A DNA stretch of 25,199 nt from M50B103 sp041667565 (GCA_964572745.1 CAZNFT010000027.1:1-25199); one strand, 5' to 3'. Shown: positions 7,837 to 16,373, counted from the stretch's first letter. Program-made: numbers and translations. The notes: generated by a model not told the origin, from the sequence alone.

Positions 7837-8589
7837 ATGAGAAGATCAAAGAAAAATAAGAGTCAAAATTTTTTACTCATTCTCTGTTTGAGTTTTTCTC
7901 TGCTTTTAGCTAAAGATCCCGGTTTAAAGGCCTTTTATAAGGGAGATTATAAAAAATCTTCTGACTACTATGAGGCGCGATTAAATAAAGATTCCGATAA
8001 TGAAAAGATATTATATAATCGTGGCACCTCTGCCATGGCTGAAAAGGATTTTGAGATCGCTGAATCCTTATTAAAGCAAAGTCTGGCATCTAAGGACGAT
8101 GAACAATTAGCGAAAGCCTATTATAATCTTGGTCAGATCTCTCTTGAGCAAGAAAAAACCGAAGAGGCATTAGATAATTTTAAAAAATCGATGATCTACG
8201 ATCCTGAAAGTCCTGATCCAAAAATAATGTATGAACACATACAACAAATGATGCAAGAACAGCAACAACAACAGGAGCAAGACCAAGGCGAAGGGTCTGA
8301 TAACGAGGATAAAGACTCTCAGGAAAACAAAGAACAAAATGAGCAGAAGCAGGAAAATAAGGATCAAGAGGGTCAAGAAAATCAGCAAGACCCAGAACAA
8401 GATCAGCAGCCAGAGCAAAATCAGCAGCAATCTCAATTAACTGAAGATGATCTGAAAGCAGAAGATGTGACTAAAGAACAGGCAAAAAATATCCTGAATT
8501 CCATGAAAGAAGATGAAAAAGAATCCATGAAAAAACTTATCTTAAGTAAAGCTAAGTCAAAAAGGGTTAAGAGAAGTAAAGAATGGTAA
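7837..8589 (+). CDS. TPR protein with Gln/Glu-rich linker, BatC-like
   Basis: A 250-residue exported or membrane-anchored protein. A basic N-terminus and hydrophobic stretch (about 11-25) act as signal or anchor. Two to three TPR-like helical pairs follow at about 28-125 (KAFYKGDYKKSSDYYEARL, YYNLGQISLEQEKTEEALDNF). Residues 135-200 are a low-complexity Gln/Glu/Asp/Asn tract. The C-terminus (TKEQAKNILNSMKEDEKES, then a basic tail ending KEW) is the arrangement seen in BatC-type proteins of aerotolerance (Bat) operons. The stop overlaps the batD start by 7 bp, supporting a functional pair. TPR plus acidic linker suggests a periplasmic scaffold for the Bat complex. The high Gln content is compositional and not evidence of transfer. 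Confidence 0.82.
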   Translation: MRRSKKNKSQNFLLILCLSFSLLLAKDPGLKAFYKGDYKKSSDYYEARLNKDSDNEKILYNRGTSAMAEKDFEIAESLLKQSLASKDDEQLAKAYYNLGQISLEQEKTEEALDNFKKSMIYDPESPDPKIMYEHIQQMMQEQQQQQEQDQGEGSDNEDKDSQENKEQNEQKQENKDQEGQENQQDPEQDQQPEQNQQQSQLTEDDLKAEDVTKEQAKNILNSMKEDEKESMKKLILSKAKSKRVKRSKEW

Positions 8590-10277
8590 ACTACATTAAA
8601 AATACTATGCTGATCTTATTGATCTTGAGCACAGGAGTTTTGTGGGGGCAAAAAATTACTTGTAGTTTTTCTAAAACAAATTTTACAATGCAAGAAGAAG
8701 TTCAGATCACTTTTTCTTTTGAGGATATTAAAAATGCACCTCGAAGCGTGGACCTAAAATTAGAAGATACATTTTCCATCGTTGGAGGTCCTTATTCCTC
8801 ACAGAACTTTTCTTGGGTAAATGGTAAATCTACATCCAGTAATACACTTTCTTATGACCTCATTCCGCTTAAAAGCGGTCGAATTAAAATTCCTGAATAT
8901 CAATTCAAGATCAAGAATAAAGTCTATCAAACAGATGCGTTTTTTGTCAATATTTCAAAAAACGGTGTTTCCGGGGATGCCGGAACAGGAAGCATGCCTG
9001 ATATTTTTATTCAAACCGAACTAAAAAAGAACGAGTTTTATCAAGGGGAAACATTTACTATTGATTATCAATTATTTACAGCCGAAAATGTTGTAAACTA
9101 CACAACAAATCCCGTTTCAAGACTTGAAGGTTTTATTATTGATCAATTTAAAAAGAATTCTTCGCCGGCAGCAAGCAAACGCATAATCAATGGCAAAGAA
9201 TATCTTGTAGCAAATATTGCAAGTTTAACTCTAACGCCTACCCAGCCGGGAAGAAAAATCTTACCTGTAAAAGCCTTTAGGATAGCTATTAAATCGCGTG
9301 AGCAAAGCAGGTCTTTTTTCAATGATCCATTTTTCGGTTCCAGCACTAAAGATATAAATATTGTTTCTCCCCTAGATACAGTGAATATCTTACAATTACC
9401 CGATCATTCCGGTGCTGCTTTTAGTGGAGCAATTGGTGAATTTAAAATGAGTGTTAGCATCGATTCGACAATGATACAAGAAAATCAAGCGACTGCTCTC
9501 AGAGTAGAGTTATCCGGACATGGAAATATGGATCATTTCACTTTTCCCAGTCAGGCTTTTGCTGATGAATTCGAGGTGTTTGAACCTAAAGTTAAGGATG
9601 AGTACACACTTAAAAACAATGATTATGTCGGCAAACGTTATTGGGAATATGTATTAATTCCATCTACACCCGGCGTATATAGATTTGACGATATACTTTT
9701 TACTTATTTTTCCCCAAGAAAAAAACAGTATGTCACCTTAAGAGGAGAGCTTCCTGTTCTCAAGGTACTATCTCATAACGAGCTTGAAGGTGATTATAGA
9801 TCGACGCTTACTCCCGAAGAAGTACGGTTACTCTCTAAAGATATTCGTTTCTTGCAAATGGAAGAACGGAGAAGCTACCTGCTAAATGAAGATCCATTGA
9901 AAAACAGCAGAATATGGACTTTCTACTATATTTCCCTTGGATTGATTTTATCGCTTGTATTTTGTGAGCTGTACAGAATCTATAGAAAAAAGAATATGGA
10001 GACAATTCGCTATAAAAATGCTTTTAAGAATATAATCGCAGAAATGCAAAAAATTAACGATAAAATGGAAAGCTCAGAAGTGCTTGGGATCATTGAAGCC
10101 TCGTTCTTGCAATATATAGAAGATAAAAACATCAGAAAATTTGCCTATCCTGAATTGACGGATATTATAAAAACGATAGAAACCTATAAATATGCACCAG
10201 GATCTATTTCTCATGCACAATTAAATGAACTGAAAGATCAATGTTTAAGCATGGTAGAAAAAATGGAGCTTGTATGA
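8583..10277 (+). CDS. batD: BatD-like protein
   Basis: A 564-residue membrane protein. A signal sequence (about 1-22) precedes a long periplasmic part of beta-sandwich repeats (FTMQEEVQITFSF; LIPLKSGRIKIPEYQFKI; ELKKNEFYQGETFTIDYQLF; TLTPTQPGRKILPVKAF; VLIPSTPGVYRFDDILFTYF), which is the diagnostic BatD pattern. One transmembrane helix lies at about 444-461, followed by a cytoplasmic helical tail of about 100 residues. Length and architecture fit BatD. The family is named from Bacteroides aerotolerance operons, but its biochemical role is not established; work with MoxR-type ATPases and VWA proteins is the usual model. The start overlaps the BatC-like gene by 7 bp and the stop overlaps batE as ATGA, so translation is coupled on both sides. 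Confidence 0.92.
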   Translation: MVNYIKNTMLILLILSTGVLWGQKITCSFSKTNFTMQEEVQITFSFEDIKNAPRSVDLKLEDTFSIVGGPYSSQNFSWVNGKSTSSNTLSYDLIPLKSGRIKIPEYQFKIKNKVYQTDAFFVNISKNGVSGDAGTGSMPDIFIQTELKKNEFYQGETFTIDYQLFTAENVVNYTTNPVSRLEGFIIDQFKKNSSPAASKRIINGKEYLVANIASLTLTPTQPGRKILPVKAFRIAIKSREQSRSFFNDPFFGSSTKDINIVSPLDTVNILQLPDHSGAAFSGAIGEFKMSVSIDSTMIQENQATALRVELSGHGNMDHFTFPSQAFADEFEVFEPKVKDEYTLKNNDYVGKRYWEYVLIPSTPGVYRFDDILFTYFSPRKKQYVTLRGELPVLKVLSHNELEGDYRSTLTPEEVRLLSKDIRFLQMEERRSYLLNEDPLKNSRIWTFYYISLGLILSLVFCELYRIYRKKNMETIRYKNAFKNIIAEMQKINDKMESSEVLGIIEASFLQYIEDKNIRKFAYPELTDIIKTIETYKYAPGSISHAQLNELKDQCLSMVEKMELV

Positions 10278-11050
10278 GTAAGAAATTTTTGGTCATACTC
10301 TTTGTTATGCTAAGCATATCAACGCTTTTTGCCAATGATCTTGAAAGAGAAATGATCTTTAAATCAGGGATATCTGCCTTTGTTGCCGAGGACTATGATA
10401 AATCCATCGATATTTTTCAAGAATTGATATCTCAGGGAAAAGTTTCCTGGGAATTATATTATAATCTTGCGAATGCTTATTATCGTCAGGGTGAGCTGGG
10501 CAATGCGATTAGATACTGGGAAAAAGCAAAGATCTTGGCACCCGGGCAAGAAGATATTATCTATAATCTGGAAATTGCCGAAAAACGCTTGATCGATAAA
10601 GTTATTCTTCCCGATGTTTTTCCTTTATTTAAATGGTATAGATCATTGCGTTCGCGGGTTAATATTGCTGATCTCGTTTTTTATATTGGCCTCATCCTTT
10701 TTGTAAGTCTATTGCTTTTGGCATTTATAAGATACCGTTTGAAAGCCGGCTCAAAAAAGAAATCTCGCTTAGCATGGACAATTAGATCTATTGCTTTGCT
10801 TTTAATACTATCGTTTTCTGCTCTTGCTTTAGATGCTTATACAACGCGTAAAGACCAAAATTACGCCATCATATTAGAAAATACGGTCAATATTTATTCT
10901 GAACCAGACGAAGATTCTAAAATCTTGTTTGTTCTGCATGAAGGTAGTAAAGTAAAGCTAAATAAGAATATTGAAAATACCTGGATGTATATTTCTTATT
11001 TTGATGATAAGCTAGGCTGGATCAAAAGCGAAACCCTAGGAGAGATTTAA
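10274..11050 (+). CDS. batE: BatE-like TPR/SH3 membrane protein
   Basis: A 258-residue protein starting at the ATG of the ATGA overlap with batD. GGAG at 10265-10268 supports this start over an in-frame ATG at 10241, which would put eleven non-hydrophobic residues before the signal peptide. Order: signal peptide (1-20), TPR-type helices (about 22-105, with ELYYNLANAYYRQGELGNAIRYWEKA), transmembrane helix 1 (about 131-153), basic loop, transmembrane helix 2 (about 168-188), and a bacterial SH3 domain (about 195-258, with NVYSEPDEDS-like spacing and LHEGSKVKL...GWIKSETLGEI). TPR-TM-TM-SH3 is the standard BatE architecture. The SH3 domain may bind peptidoglycan or a partner. Two bases separate it from the SPOR gene. 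Confidence 0.9.
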   Translation: MSKKFLVILFVMLSISTLFANDLEREMIFKSGISAFVAEDYDKSIDIFQELISQGKVSWELYYNLANAYYRQGELGNAIRYWEKAKILAPGQEDIIYNLEIAEKRLIDKVILPDVFPLFKWYRSLRSRVNIADLVFYIGLILFVSLLLLAFIRYRLKAGSKKKSRLAWTIRSIALLLILSFSALALDAYTTRKDQNYAIILENTVNIYSEPDEDSKILFVLHEGSKVKLNKNIENTWMYISYFDDKLGWIKSETLGEI

Positions 11051-11052
11051 TA

Positions 11053-11496
11053 ATGATCAAACTCAGGACATTTGTTTTTGCATTCGTGATTACTGTTTCG
11101 TGTTTTTCTCAAGTAATCCAGCAAGAATTTTTAGATCCTTCAAAAATCAGGAAAAACTACAAACATAAAGAATTTAAGCAAATTCTTTATGCCGATGATG
11201 AGGTCTTTAAATCTGACCCAACAGCTTTAAATAAAGAATTTATAGAAATGTCGGGCTACAGAGTGCAGCTTGTTTCTACGCAAAATTTAGCTGAAGCGAT
11301 ATCTGTGAAAAACGAAGCTGATTCTTTGTTTTCTCTGCCAGTTTATGTTGATTTTGAGCCACCAAACTATAAAGTCCGTATTGGAAATTATCTACTAAAT
11401 GAAGAGGCTTCCGATATGCAAAACACTGTCTTATCACGAGGCTTTAAATCTGCCTGGGTGGTACCTTCCAAAATAATAATCGCAAGGTCCAAATGA
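11053..11496 (+). CDS. Exported SPOR-domain protein
   Basis: A 147-residue protein with an N-terminal signal sequence (1 to about 19). Cys17 in VSCFSQ could be lipidated, but the lipobox is imperfect, so a soluble periplasmic form is equally possible. Residues about 68-137 are a SPOR domain (GYRVQLVSTQNLAEAISVK, PVYVDFEPPNYKVRIGNY, LSRGFKSAWVV). SPOR domains bind glycan strands stripped of stem peptides, which are the products of N-acetylmuramoyl-L-alanine amidases. That makes the amidase-like lipoprotein four genes upstream a meaningful neighbour. It sits 2 bp after batE and overlaps the next gene by 4 bp (ATGA), so it belongs to the same transcript. Confidence 0.85.
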   Translation: MIKLRTFVFAFVITVSCFSQVIQQEFLDPSKIRKNYKHKEFKQILYADDEVFKSDPTALNKEFIEMSGYRVQLVSTQNLAEAISVKNEADSLFSLPVYVDFEPPNYKVRIGNYLLNEEASDMQNTVLSRGFKSAWVVPSKIIIARSK

Positions 11497-12593
11497 GAAA
11501 ATTTTATGTGATCGTACTACTTGTCCTGATCACACAATCAGGACTTTTTGCTATGGATAAAAAATTCCAGAAAGCCTATGATCTTTTTTATAATTATCAA
11601 TTCGAAGAAGCAGAGGATTATTTCATAAAACAGGTGGAAAGCACTGACGATCCTTTCCCTTTTTATGCCTTCTATTCTTACTCTTTAGTCCGTTCACAGC
11701 TGGCTAATGCCGAATACGAGACTGCAATAGCCAATGCAGATAAAGTTATAGCAGAATATCGCCCTATTTTTGAATCTTATTTAAAAGAACACCCCCAGGA
11801 TGCTGATGCCAGATTTTTTTATACAGTCCTCCTGGCAGGAAAAATGAGAATTTACCTCAAGGAAATATTATATAAAGAGATCATTAAAGAAGCTCCTAAA
11901 ATACTCTCTAATAAAGTTCGTATCGATCGCCATAGTGATGGGAAGTTTTATGAAATGAGTTTTGGGACAGGTTCCTTTGATTATTATCTTGCAGTGATTG
12001 GAGAAAACTTTGGATTCGGTGGCATGTTCAACAATACCAAATCCAACGGCATTTCAGACCTCCTTGAAGCCTACGAAAATGCTACATACACAAAATGGGA
12101 AGCAGCCATTGTTTTAATGTATGTTTATCTCTACGATATAAGGAATTATAGCGAGTGCGAAGAATATTTCAATGATTTTTTAAGAAAATATCCCAAAAAT
12201 CTCGAGGTTTTAGCGATTGCCGCCGAATGCTCCTTTTATCAATCCAAATGGCGGAAGGGTGATATCTATTTAAAACAAATCACTAAACTTTTAAACCAAG
12301 ATCTCTTGCGTAATGATAGGGGATGGCGAGCTCGTCTAAAATATCTCGAAGGTGTAAAAAGTATGCTGAAAGATGAAAATATTAAAGCATTGACTTATTT
12401 AAATGAAGCTTATGAATTGGATGCCTTCGAATATTCCTGGCATAGAACGATGATCTTAAAATATATTGGCGATGTTTATTTAAATATGGGTGATGTTAAC
12501 ACTGCAAAACGCTATTACGAAAGAGTCGTCAATTCTAAAGACATCTGTCCGCATATTGACGAAACAAAGGCTTTACTAAGGTCTTTTGATTAA
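11493..12593 (+). CDS. Exported TPR-repeat protein of unknown function
   Basis: A 366-residue protein with a signal peptide (1-20, ending SGLFA|MD). The rest is alpha-helical with TPR-like pairs: AYDLFYNYQFEEAEDYFIKQ near the start, a central YSECEEYFNDFLRKYPKNLEVLAIAAECSFYQSKWRKG block, and a good C-terminal repeat around YIGDVYLNMGDVNTAKRYYERVV. No catalytic motif is seen. It overlaps the SPOR gene by ATGA and is the last gene of the envelope run; no strong terminator follows. A scaffold in the envelope is the most that can be inferred. The central part (about 130-190, rich in Gly and Phe) does not look like TPR and I do not recognise it. Confidence 0.75.
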   Translation: MRKFYVIVLLVLITQSGLFAMDKKFQKAYDLFYNYQFEEAEDYFIKQVESTDDPFPFYAFYSYSLVRSQLANAEYETAIANADKVIAEYRPIFESYLKEHPQDADARFFYTVLLAGKMRIYLKEILYKEIIKEAPKILSNKVRIDRHSDGKFYEMSFGTGSFDYYLAVIGENFGFGGMFNNTKSNGISDLLEAYENATYTKWEAAIVLMYVYLYDIRNYSECEEYFNDFLRKYPKNLEVLAIAAECSFYQSKWRKGDIYLKQITKLLNQDLLRNDRGWRARLKYLEGVKSMLKDENIKALTYLNEAYELDAFEYSWHRTMILKYIGDVYLNMGDVNTAKRYYERVVNSKDICPHIDETKALLRSFD

Positions 12594-12647
12594 GCTAGTA
12601 ATAAATAATATAAACTCATTATGATCCGGTAGATACAATATTTGTAA

Positions 12648-12677
12648 TTGATCCTATTTAATTTAGCTCAATATACT
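12648..12677 (+). promoter_or_regulatory. Candidate sigma-70 promoter for the sigma-54 activator gene
   Basis: TTGATC at 12648-12653 and TATACT at 12672-12677 are 18 bp apart in the 152-bp gap before the 12746 gene. A TTGACA at 12698-12703 is also present but lacks a good -10 at 16-18 bp. No GG-N10-GC sigma-54 site was seen in this gap. Confidence 0.3.
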
Positions 12678-12745
12678 ATGGCAAAATATCTGACAAATTG
12701 ACAAAAATACCTTGAATATTAAAAATTAACTATCTAAGTTTAAAC

Positions 12746-13906
12746 ATGAGACAAATAGAACAGAAATATGGTATTGTTGGCGGCTCTAAAGTAATTAAAG
12801 AGCTTCTAATCATGATAGAACAAGTGGCAAGCTCGGACATATCGATATTGATCTATGGTGAAAGCGGCGTCGGTAAAGAACTTGTAGCGCAGGCCTTACA
12901 CGATCTTTCGTTTAGAAAACATGAAAAATATGTCATTGTCAACTGTGGTGCAATTCCTTCAGGTACGATTGAATCTGAGCTTTTTGGTCATAAAAAAGGC
13001 TCTTTTACAGGAGCTGTGGATGATCGTAAAGGTTTTTTTGAAACTGCCGACAAGGGAACCATCCTATTAGATGAAATTGGAGACTTACCCCTTGAGACTC
13101 AGGTAAAATTATTAAGAACACTTGAGCAAGGCGAGATTACCAGAGTTGGGGAGAGTATTCCGCGTAAAGTGAATGTCAGAGTTCTTGCTGCGACCAACAG
13201 AGATCTTTCTAAAGAAGTTTCTAATGGAAAATTCCGCCAGGACCTTTTTTTTAGATTGAAGACAATTATTTTAAATATTCCAGCACTCAGGGAAAGAAAA
13301 GAAGATATTCCCATGCTGGCTGAATTTTTTATGATGCGTTATGCCGATGATAAAAATCTTGCATATAAACCCATAACACCCGCTGCCATGAATCTGATCG
13401 AAAATGCCAAGTGGGAAGGAAATATCCGCGAGCTTAAGAATTTTATCCAGTCGGTTTTTGTTTTAGAACAGGACAAAAAGATCCAAGCCTCAACTGTTTC
13501 CTTGCATCTTGGTGAAGATCAAAATCCGATATCCTACGATACTCGCTATCCTGTTCATGTTAATAAAGATGCTGCTGTGGTAGAGCGTGAATTGATACTC
13601 AGACAGTTGTTTATGATCCGTCAGGATATTGAAGATATAAAGAATAAATTATCAGAGATGGATCCCAATGGTAAAGTCGTTGCCGATAGATTTCGCGATA
13701 TAAGTAAAATGCTCATAGAAAACCAACAGGATGAAATTCAAGCAGAAGTCAATCAAAAAGAACGTACCATGCAGGAGATAGAGCGGGATACAATTGAGCA
13801 AACTTTAGATAAATTTTATGGCTCTAAAAGAAAAACCGCACAAGCTTTAGGTATGAGCGAAAGAACTTTGTATCGTAAGATCAATGAATATGGATTGAAA
13901 AGTTAA
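12746..13906 (+). CDS. Sigma-54-dependent transcriptional activator, AAA+ and Fis domains only
   Basis: A 386-residue enhancer-binding protein that would drive open-complex formation by sigma-54 RNA polymerase. It starts almost directly with the AAA+ domain: IVGGSKVIKELL at 10-21, Walker A GESGVGKE at 38-45, the sigma-54 contact loop as GSFTGA (85-90; consensus GAFTGA), Walker B ILLDEIGD at 106-113, AATNRD at 148-153, FRLKTIILNIPALRERKEDI, and the sensor II region WEGNIREL (usually WPGN) at 223-230. There is no receiver, GAF or PAS domain, as in PspF-like proteins, so activity must be set by a partner or by abundance. Residues about 275-345 form a charged helical linker, followed by a Fis-type HTH (about 346-386, ending TAQALGMSERTLYRKINEYGL). 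Its targets are not visible in the window. Confidence 0.93.
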   Translation: MRQIEQKYGIVGGSKVIKELLIMIEQVASSDISILIYGESGVGKELVAQALHDLSFRKHEKYVIVNCGAIPSGTIESELFGHKKGSFTGAVDDRKGFFETADKGTILLDEIGDLPLETQVKLLRTLEQGEITRVGESIPRKVNVRVLAATNRDLSKEVSNGKFRQDLFFRLKTIILNIPALRERKEDIPMLAEFFMMRYADDKNLAYKPITPAAMNLIENAKWEGNIRELKNFIQSVFVLEQDKKIQASTVSLHLGEDQNPISYDTRYPVHVNKDAAVVERELILRQLFMIRQDIEDIKNKLSEMDPNGKVVADRFRDISKMLIENQQDEIQAEVNQKERTMQEIERDTIEQTLDKFYGSKRKTAQALGMSERTLYRKINEYGLKS

Positions 13907-13910
13907 TAGC

Positions 13911-13935
13911 GAGATCTTATACAGATCTCTGTTTT
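13911..13935 (+). terminator. Intrinsic terminator after the sigma-54 activator gene
   Basis: GAGATCT (13911-13917) and AGATCTC (13923-13929) form a perfect 7-bp stem with loop TATAC, followed by TGTTTT. It starts 5 bp after the activator stop codon and separates it from the cobalamin/NAD operon. Confidence 0.6.
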
Positions 13936-14033
13936 GAAATAAAGGGAACTGATAATAAGAACAATCGTTTAGAAAAAGAAATACAAGCAGTAAGACTTAA
14001 AATCAAGCTGCTGATACTTTATAAGGATAATAG

Positions 14034-14555
14034 ATGATCATTGTGTACACAGGAGACGGAAAAGGTAAGACATCTGCAGCACTTGGTACAGTTCTTAGAG
14101 CTAGTGGATACCATCTTAAAACATGCATAATTCAATTTATAAAAGATGGGACTCAATATGGAGAGCATCACGCAATGGAACAGTGTTTAGGAGATTTTGT
14201 TGATGTTTATCAGGCGGGTATTGGTTTTTATAAATTGCCCGGGGATGAAAACTCGGAAACTGATCATAAAGAAGCGGCCAAGGAAGCTTTAAAATTCGCT
14301 AAGAAAAAAATGAAAGATAAAAGTTATGATATTCTCCTGCTTGATGAGATCATAACTGCTCAGAATGTGGGTTTAGTCTCTGAAGCGGACCTTCTTGAAA
14401 TGATGAAAAAACTACCGAAAAAATTACATTTGATTCTTACCGGCAGAGGTGCCAGCAAGGCTGTTATAGAAGCTGCTGATCTGGTTAGCGAAATAAAAGA
14501 GATCAAACATCCTTATCAAGAAAACAAACCGGCCGTAGAAGGGATAGATTACTAA
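14034..14555 (+). CDS. cobO: Cob(I)alamin/corrinoid adenosyltransferase (CobA/CobO/BtuR type)
   Basis: A 173-residue cytoplasmic enzyme that transfers the adenosyl group of ATP to the cobalt of reduced corrinoids, giving adenosylcobalamin. The P-loop GDGKGKTS is at 7-14, followed by the family stretch ALGTVLRASGYHLKTCIIQF, then LLLDEI at about residue 101 and the C-terminal RG...ADLVSEI...HPYQ segment with GIDY near the end. Length fits the family. The ATG at 14034 is preceded by AAGGA (14023-14027) at good spacing. No cobalamin biosynthesis gene and no cobalamin riboswitch is seen nearby, so salvage of imported corrinoid is more likely than synthesis. The stop codon shares one base with the nadA start (TAATG), implying coupling. 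Confidence 0.93.
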   Translation: MIIVYTGDGKGKTSAALGTVLRASGYHLKTCIIQFIKDGTQYGEHHAMEQCLGDFVDVYQAGIGFYKLPGDENSETDHKEAAKEALKFAKKKMKDKSYDILLLDEIITAQNVGLVSEADLLEMMKKLPKKLHLILTGRGASKAVIEAADLVSEIKEIKHPYQENKPAVEGIDY

Positions 14556-15625
14556 TGGAAAAGTTTGAAAAAGGTGTTTCCCTATTTAATTACAGCAGCT
14601 CTGATCAAAAGATCTTAGATGAGATCGCTGCACTTAAAAATGAGCTGAAAGATGATCTTCTTATTTTGGGTCACCATTATCAGCGCGATGATGTTATTCG
14701 CTTTGCTGATCTGCGTGGTGACTCGCTTGCACTTAGCCAAAAAGCTTCAGAAACAAATAAAAAGCATATTGTTTTTTGCGGTGTAAATTTTATGGCTGAG
14801 TGTGCGGACTTATTGACTTCTGATGAACAAAAAGTATATCTTCCCGATCTCCGTGCAGGATGTTCTATGGCTGATATGGCTACAATCGACCATGTAGAAA
14901 AAATGTGGAAACACTTAAGAACTTCCACTGAAGATAAGATCATTCCAATTACTTACATCAATTCATCTGCAGAGATCAAATATTTTGTTGGCAAGAATGA
15001 TGGAATTATCTGCACATCTTCCAATGCTTCAAAAATCTTTGATTGGGCAATGGAAAGAGGAAAGAAGATTCTTTTCTTACCTGATCAATATCTTGGAATG
15101 AACACAGCTTTAGCAAAAGCTATTCCTAAGGAGAAGATCTACCTCTTAGATAAATTTCCCGACAAAGAAAGCATCCAAAACACAGAGGTTTTCCTCTGGA
15201 ATGGCTACTGTAGCGTCCACAAACGTTTCACATTGGGCGATGTGCTTGAATGCAGGCGAAATTACCCGAATATCAAGATAATCGTTCATGGGGAATGTAG
15301 GCCCGAAGTTGCACAAGCAGCGGATTCCTATGGTTCTACTGCTGCTATCATTAAAACTATATCCGAGGCTCAAAGTGGAACTCAGTGGGCAGTTGGCACA
15401 GAGCAACATCTTGTTCAAAGAATTATAAATGATTTTCCCGATAAAACTATTATTCCTTTATCAGGAAAAGGATTTCAATGTGTTACCATGAGTATGATCA
15501 CGCCGGAAAAATTATTAGAAACCTTGAAGGAGATCAAGCATGAAAAGGATGATCATCTTATCGAAGTTGATAGTAAAATCAAAGATTTTTCTAAAACTGC
15601 ACTTATACGTATGTTGAGCCTATGA
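14555..15625 (+). CDS. nadA: Quinolinate synthase
   Basis: A 356-residue [4Fe-4S] enzyme condensing iminoaspartate with dihydroxyacetone phosphate to quinolinate in de novo NAD synthesis. All family blocks are present: LGHHYQRDDVIRFAD (38-52), GDSLALSQKA, HIVFCGVNFMAE (71-82), LPDLRAGCSMADM with cluster Cys103, PITYINSSAEIK, CTSSNA, FLPDQYLGMNTA, WNGYCSVHKRFT, VHGECRPEVAQAAD with Cys248 (usual HPEC), GTEQHLVQRI, and FQCVTMSMITPEKLLETL with Cys309. The length matches the longer NadA class. nadB and nadC are not in the window. It overlaps cobO by one base and the next lipoprotein gene by four (ATGA), so expression is linked to corrinoid activation and to that lipoprotein, an unexplained grouping. 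Confidence 0.97.
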   Translation: MEKFEKGVSLFNYSSSDQKILDEIAALKNELKDDLLILGHHYQRDDVIRFADLRGDSLALSQKASETNKKHIVFCGVNFMAECADLLTSDEQKVYLPDLRAGCSMADMATIDHVEKMWKHLRTSTEDKIIPITYINSSAEIKYFVGKNDGIICTSSNASKIFDWAMERGKKILFLPDQYLGMNTALAKAIPKEKIYLLDKFPDKESIQNTEVFLWNGYCSVHKRFTLGDVLECRRNYPNIKIIVHGECRPEVAQAADSYGSTAAIIKTISEAQSGTQWAVGTEQHLVQRIINDFPDKTIIPLSGKGFQCVTMSMITPEKLLETLKEIKHEKDDHLIEVDSKIKDFSKTALIRMLSL

Positions 15626-16359
15626 TAAAAAAAGCGATCCTTTATTTTACAATACTTACACTTATTCTGAGCGGATGCGCCACAAAATCCTATGTTCTTA
15701 GCGAAAATGAACGCTTAACTCAAGAGATTGTCGCATCCGATTCCACACTTTTGGTAAAAATATTGAATAATAGTGATCGTCATCACTTTCTCAGGGATTC
15801 ACTTTATAATGATCTTAATGCACAAACTGAGGGTATTATCATAGATTTAATGGGGGAACTGTATTTAAAGTCATTTCTGATAGATTCGCTTGAGACTGAA
15901 TTGTCAATTCAAAGTGATTACCTTCAAAATCTCACCTCCGAACTAGATACTCTGCAAGCATTAGAAACTAAATTTAAAGATGCTGATTATTCAATGCATG
16001 ATCTGTCACGAATTTCGGGAGATTTAGATTCTTTAAACCTGAATCAGAAAAAATTATCCCGTGATTTGAATTATATGATCAGGGATCTGGGGCTCATAGA
16101 ACGAAATTTGATGGATATTATGAATTATTCCATGAGTTCACTGAAAAATACGCTTCAGGCCTCAACCATGATGTTTAATCGTGCTTTATATAAGCATAAT
16201 GCTACTGCTAACAAAATGATCATGATCTATCTTATGACCAATTCACCATCGGAACCGAATTCCTTATTGGCTTTTATTGATTCAGTCTATTCTTTGGGTC
16301 CGGCTCTCGATACAATGGAGGTGTACTTTGGATTACCTGATACCACTTCCGGTAAATAA
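15622..16359 (+). CDS. Coiled-coil lipoprotein of unknown function
   Basis: A 245-residue lipoprotein with lipobox LSGC (Cys19). The rest is almost entirely helical with heptad-like leucine spacing, strongest from about residue 60 to 165 (LYLKSFLIDSLETELSIQSD, LNQKKLSRDLNYMIRDLGLI), rich in Asp/Ser/Asn, and without enzyme motifs. A Met-rich helix (about 160-205, SSLKNTLQASTMMFNRALYK) follows, then a short C-terminal segment. I do not recognise a family. It overlaps nadA by 4 bp, so it is the third gene of that operon, and a bidirectional terminator follows. A periplasm-facing spacer or scaffold is the only supportable guess. Confidence 0.7.
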   Translation: MIKKAILYFTILTLILSGCATKSYVLSENERLTQEIVASDSTLLVKILNNSDRHHFLRDSLYNDLNAQTEGIIIDLMGELYLKSFLIDSLETELSIQSDYLQNLTSELDTLQALETKFKDADYSMHDLSRISGDLDSLNLNQKKLSRDLNYMIRDLGLIERNLMDIMNYSMSSLKNTLQASTMMFNRALYKHNATANKMIMIYLMTNSPSEPNSLLAFIDSVYSLGPALDTMEVYFGLPDTTSGK

Positions 16360-16373
16360 ATAAATGAAGAAAA

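Noticed and set aside
8170..8436. 88-residue leucine-rich minus-strand frame that looks like a membrane protein
   Set aside because: It is the antisense shadow of the Gln/Glu-rich linker of the BatC-like gene (CAA/GAA codons read back as Leu/Phe).
12698..12726. Promoter built on TTGACA at 12698
   Set aside because: No acceptable -10 lies 16-18 bp downstream; the TTGATC/TATACT pair slightly upstream is better.
13930..14033. Cobalamin riboswitch before the adenosyltransferase gene
   Set aside because: The roughly 100-nt leader is too short and contains no recognisable B12-box.
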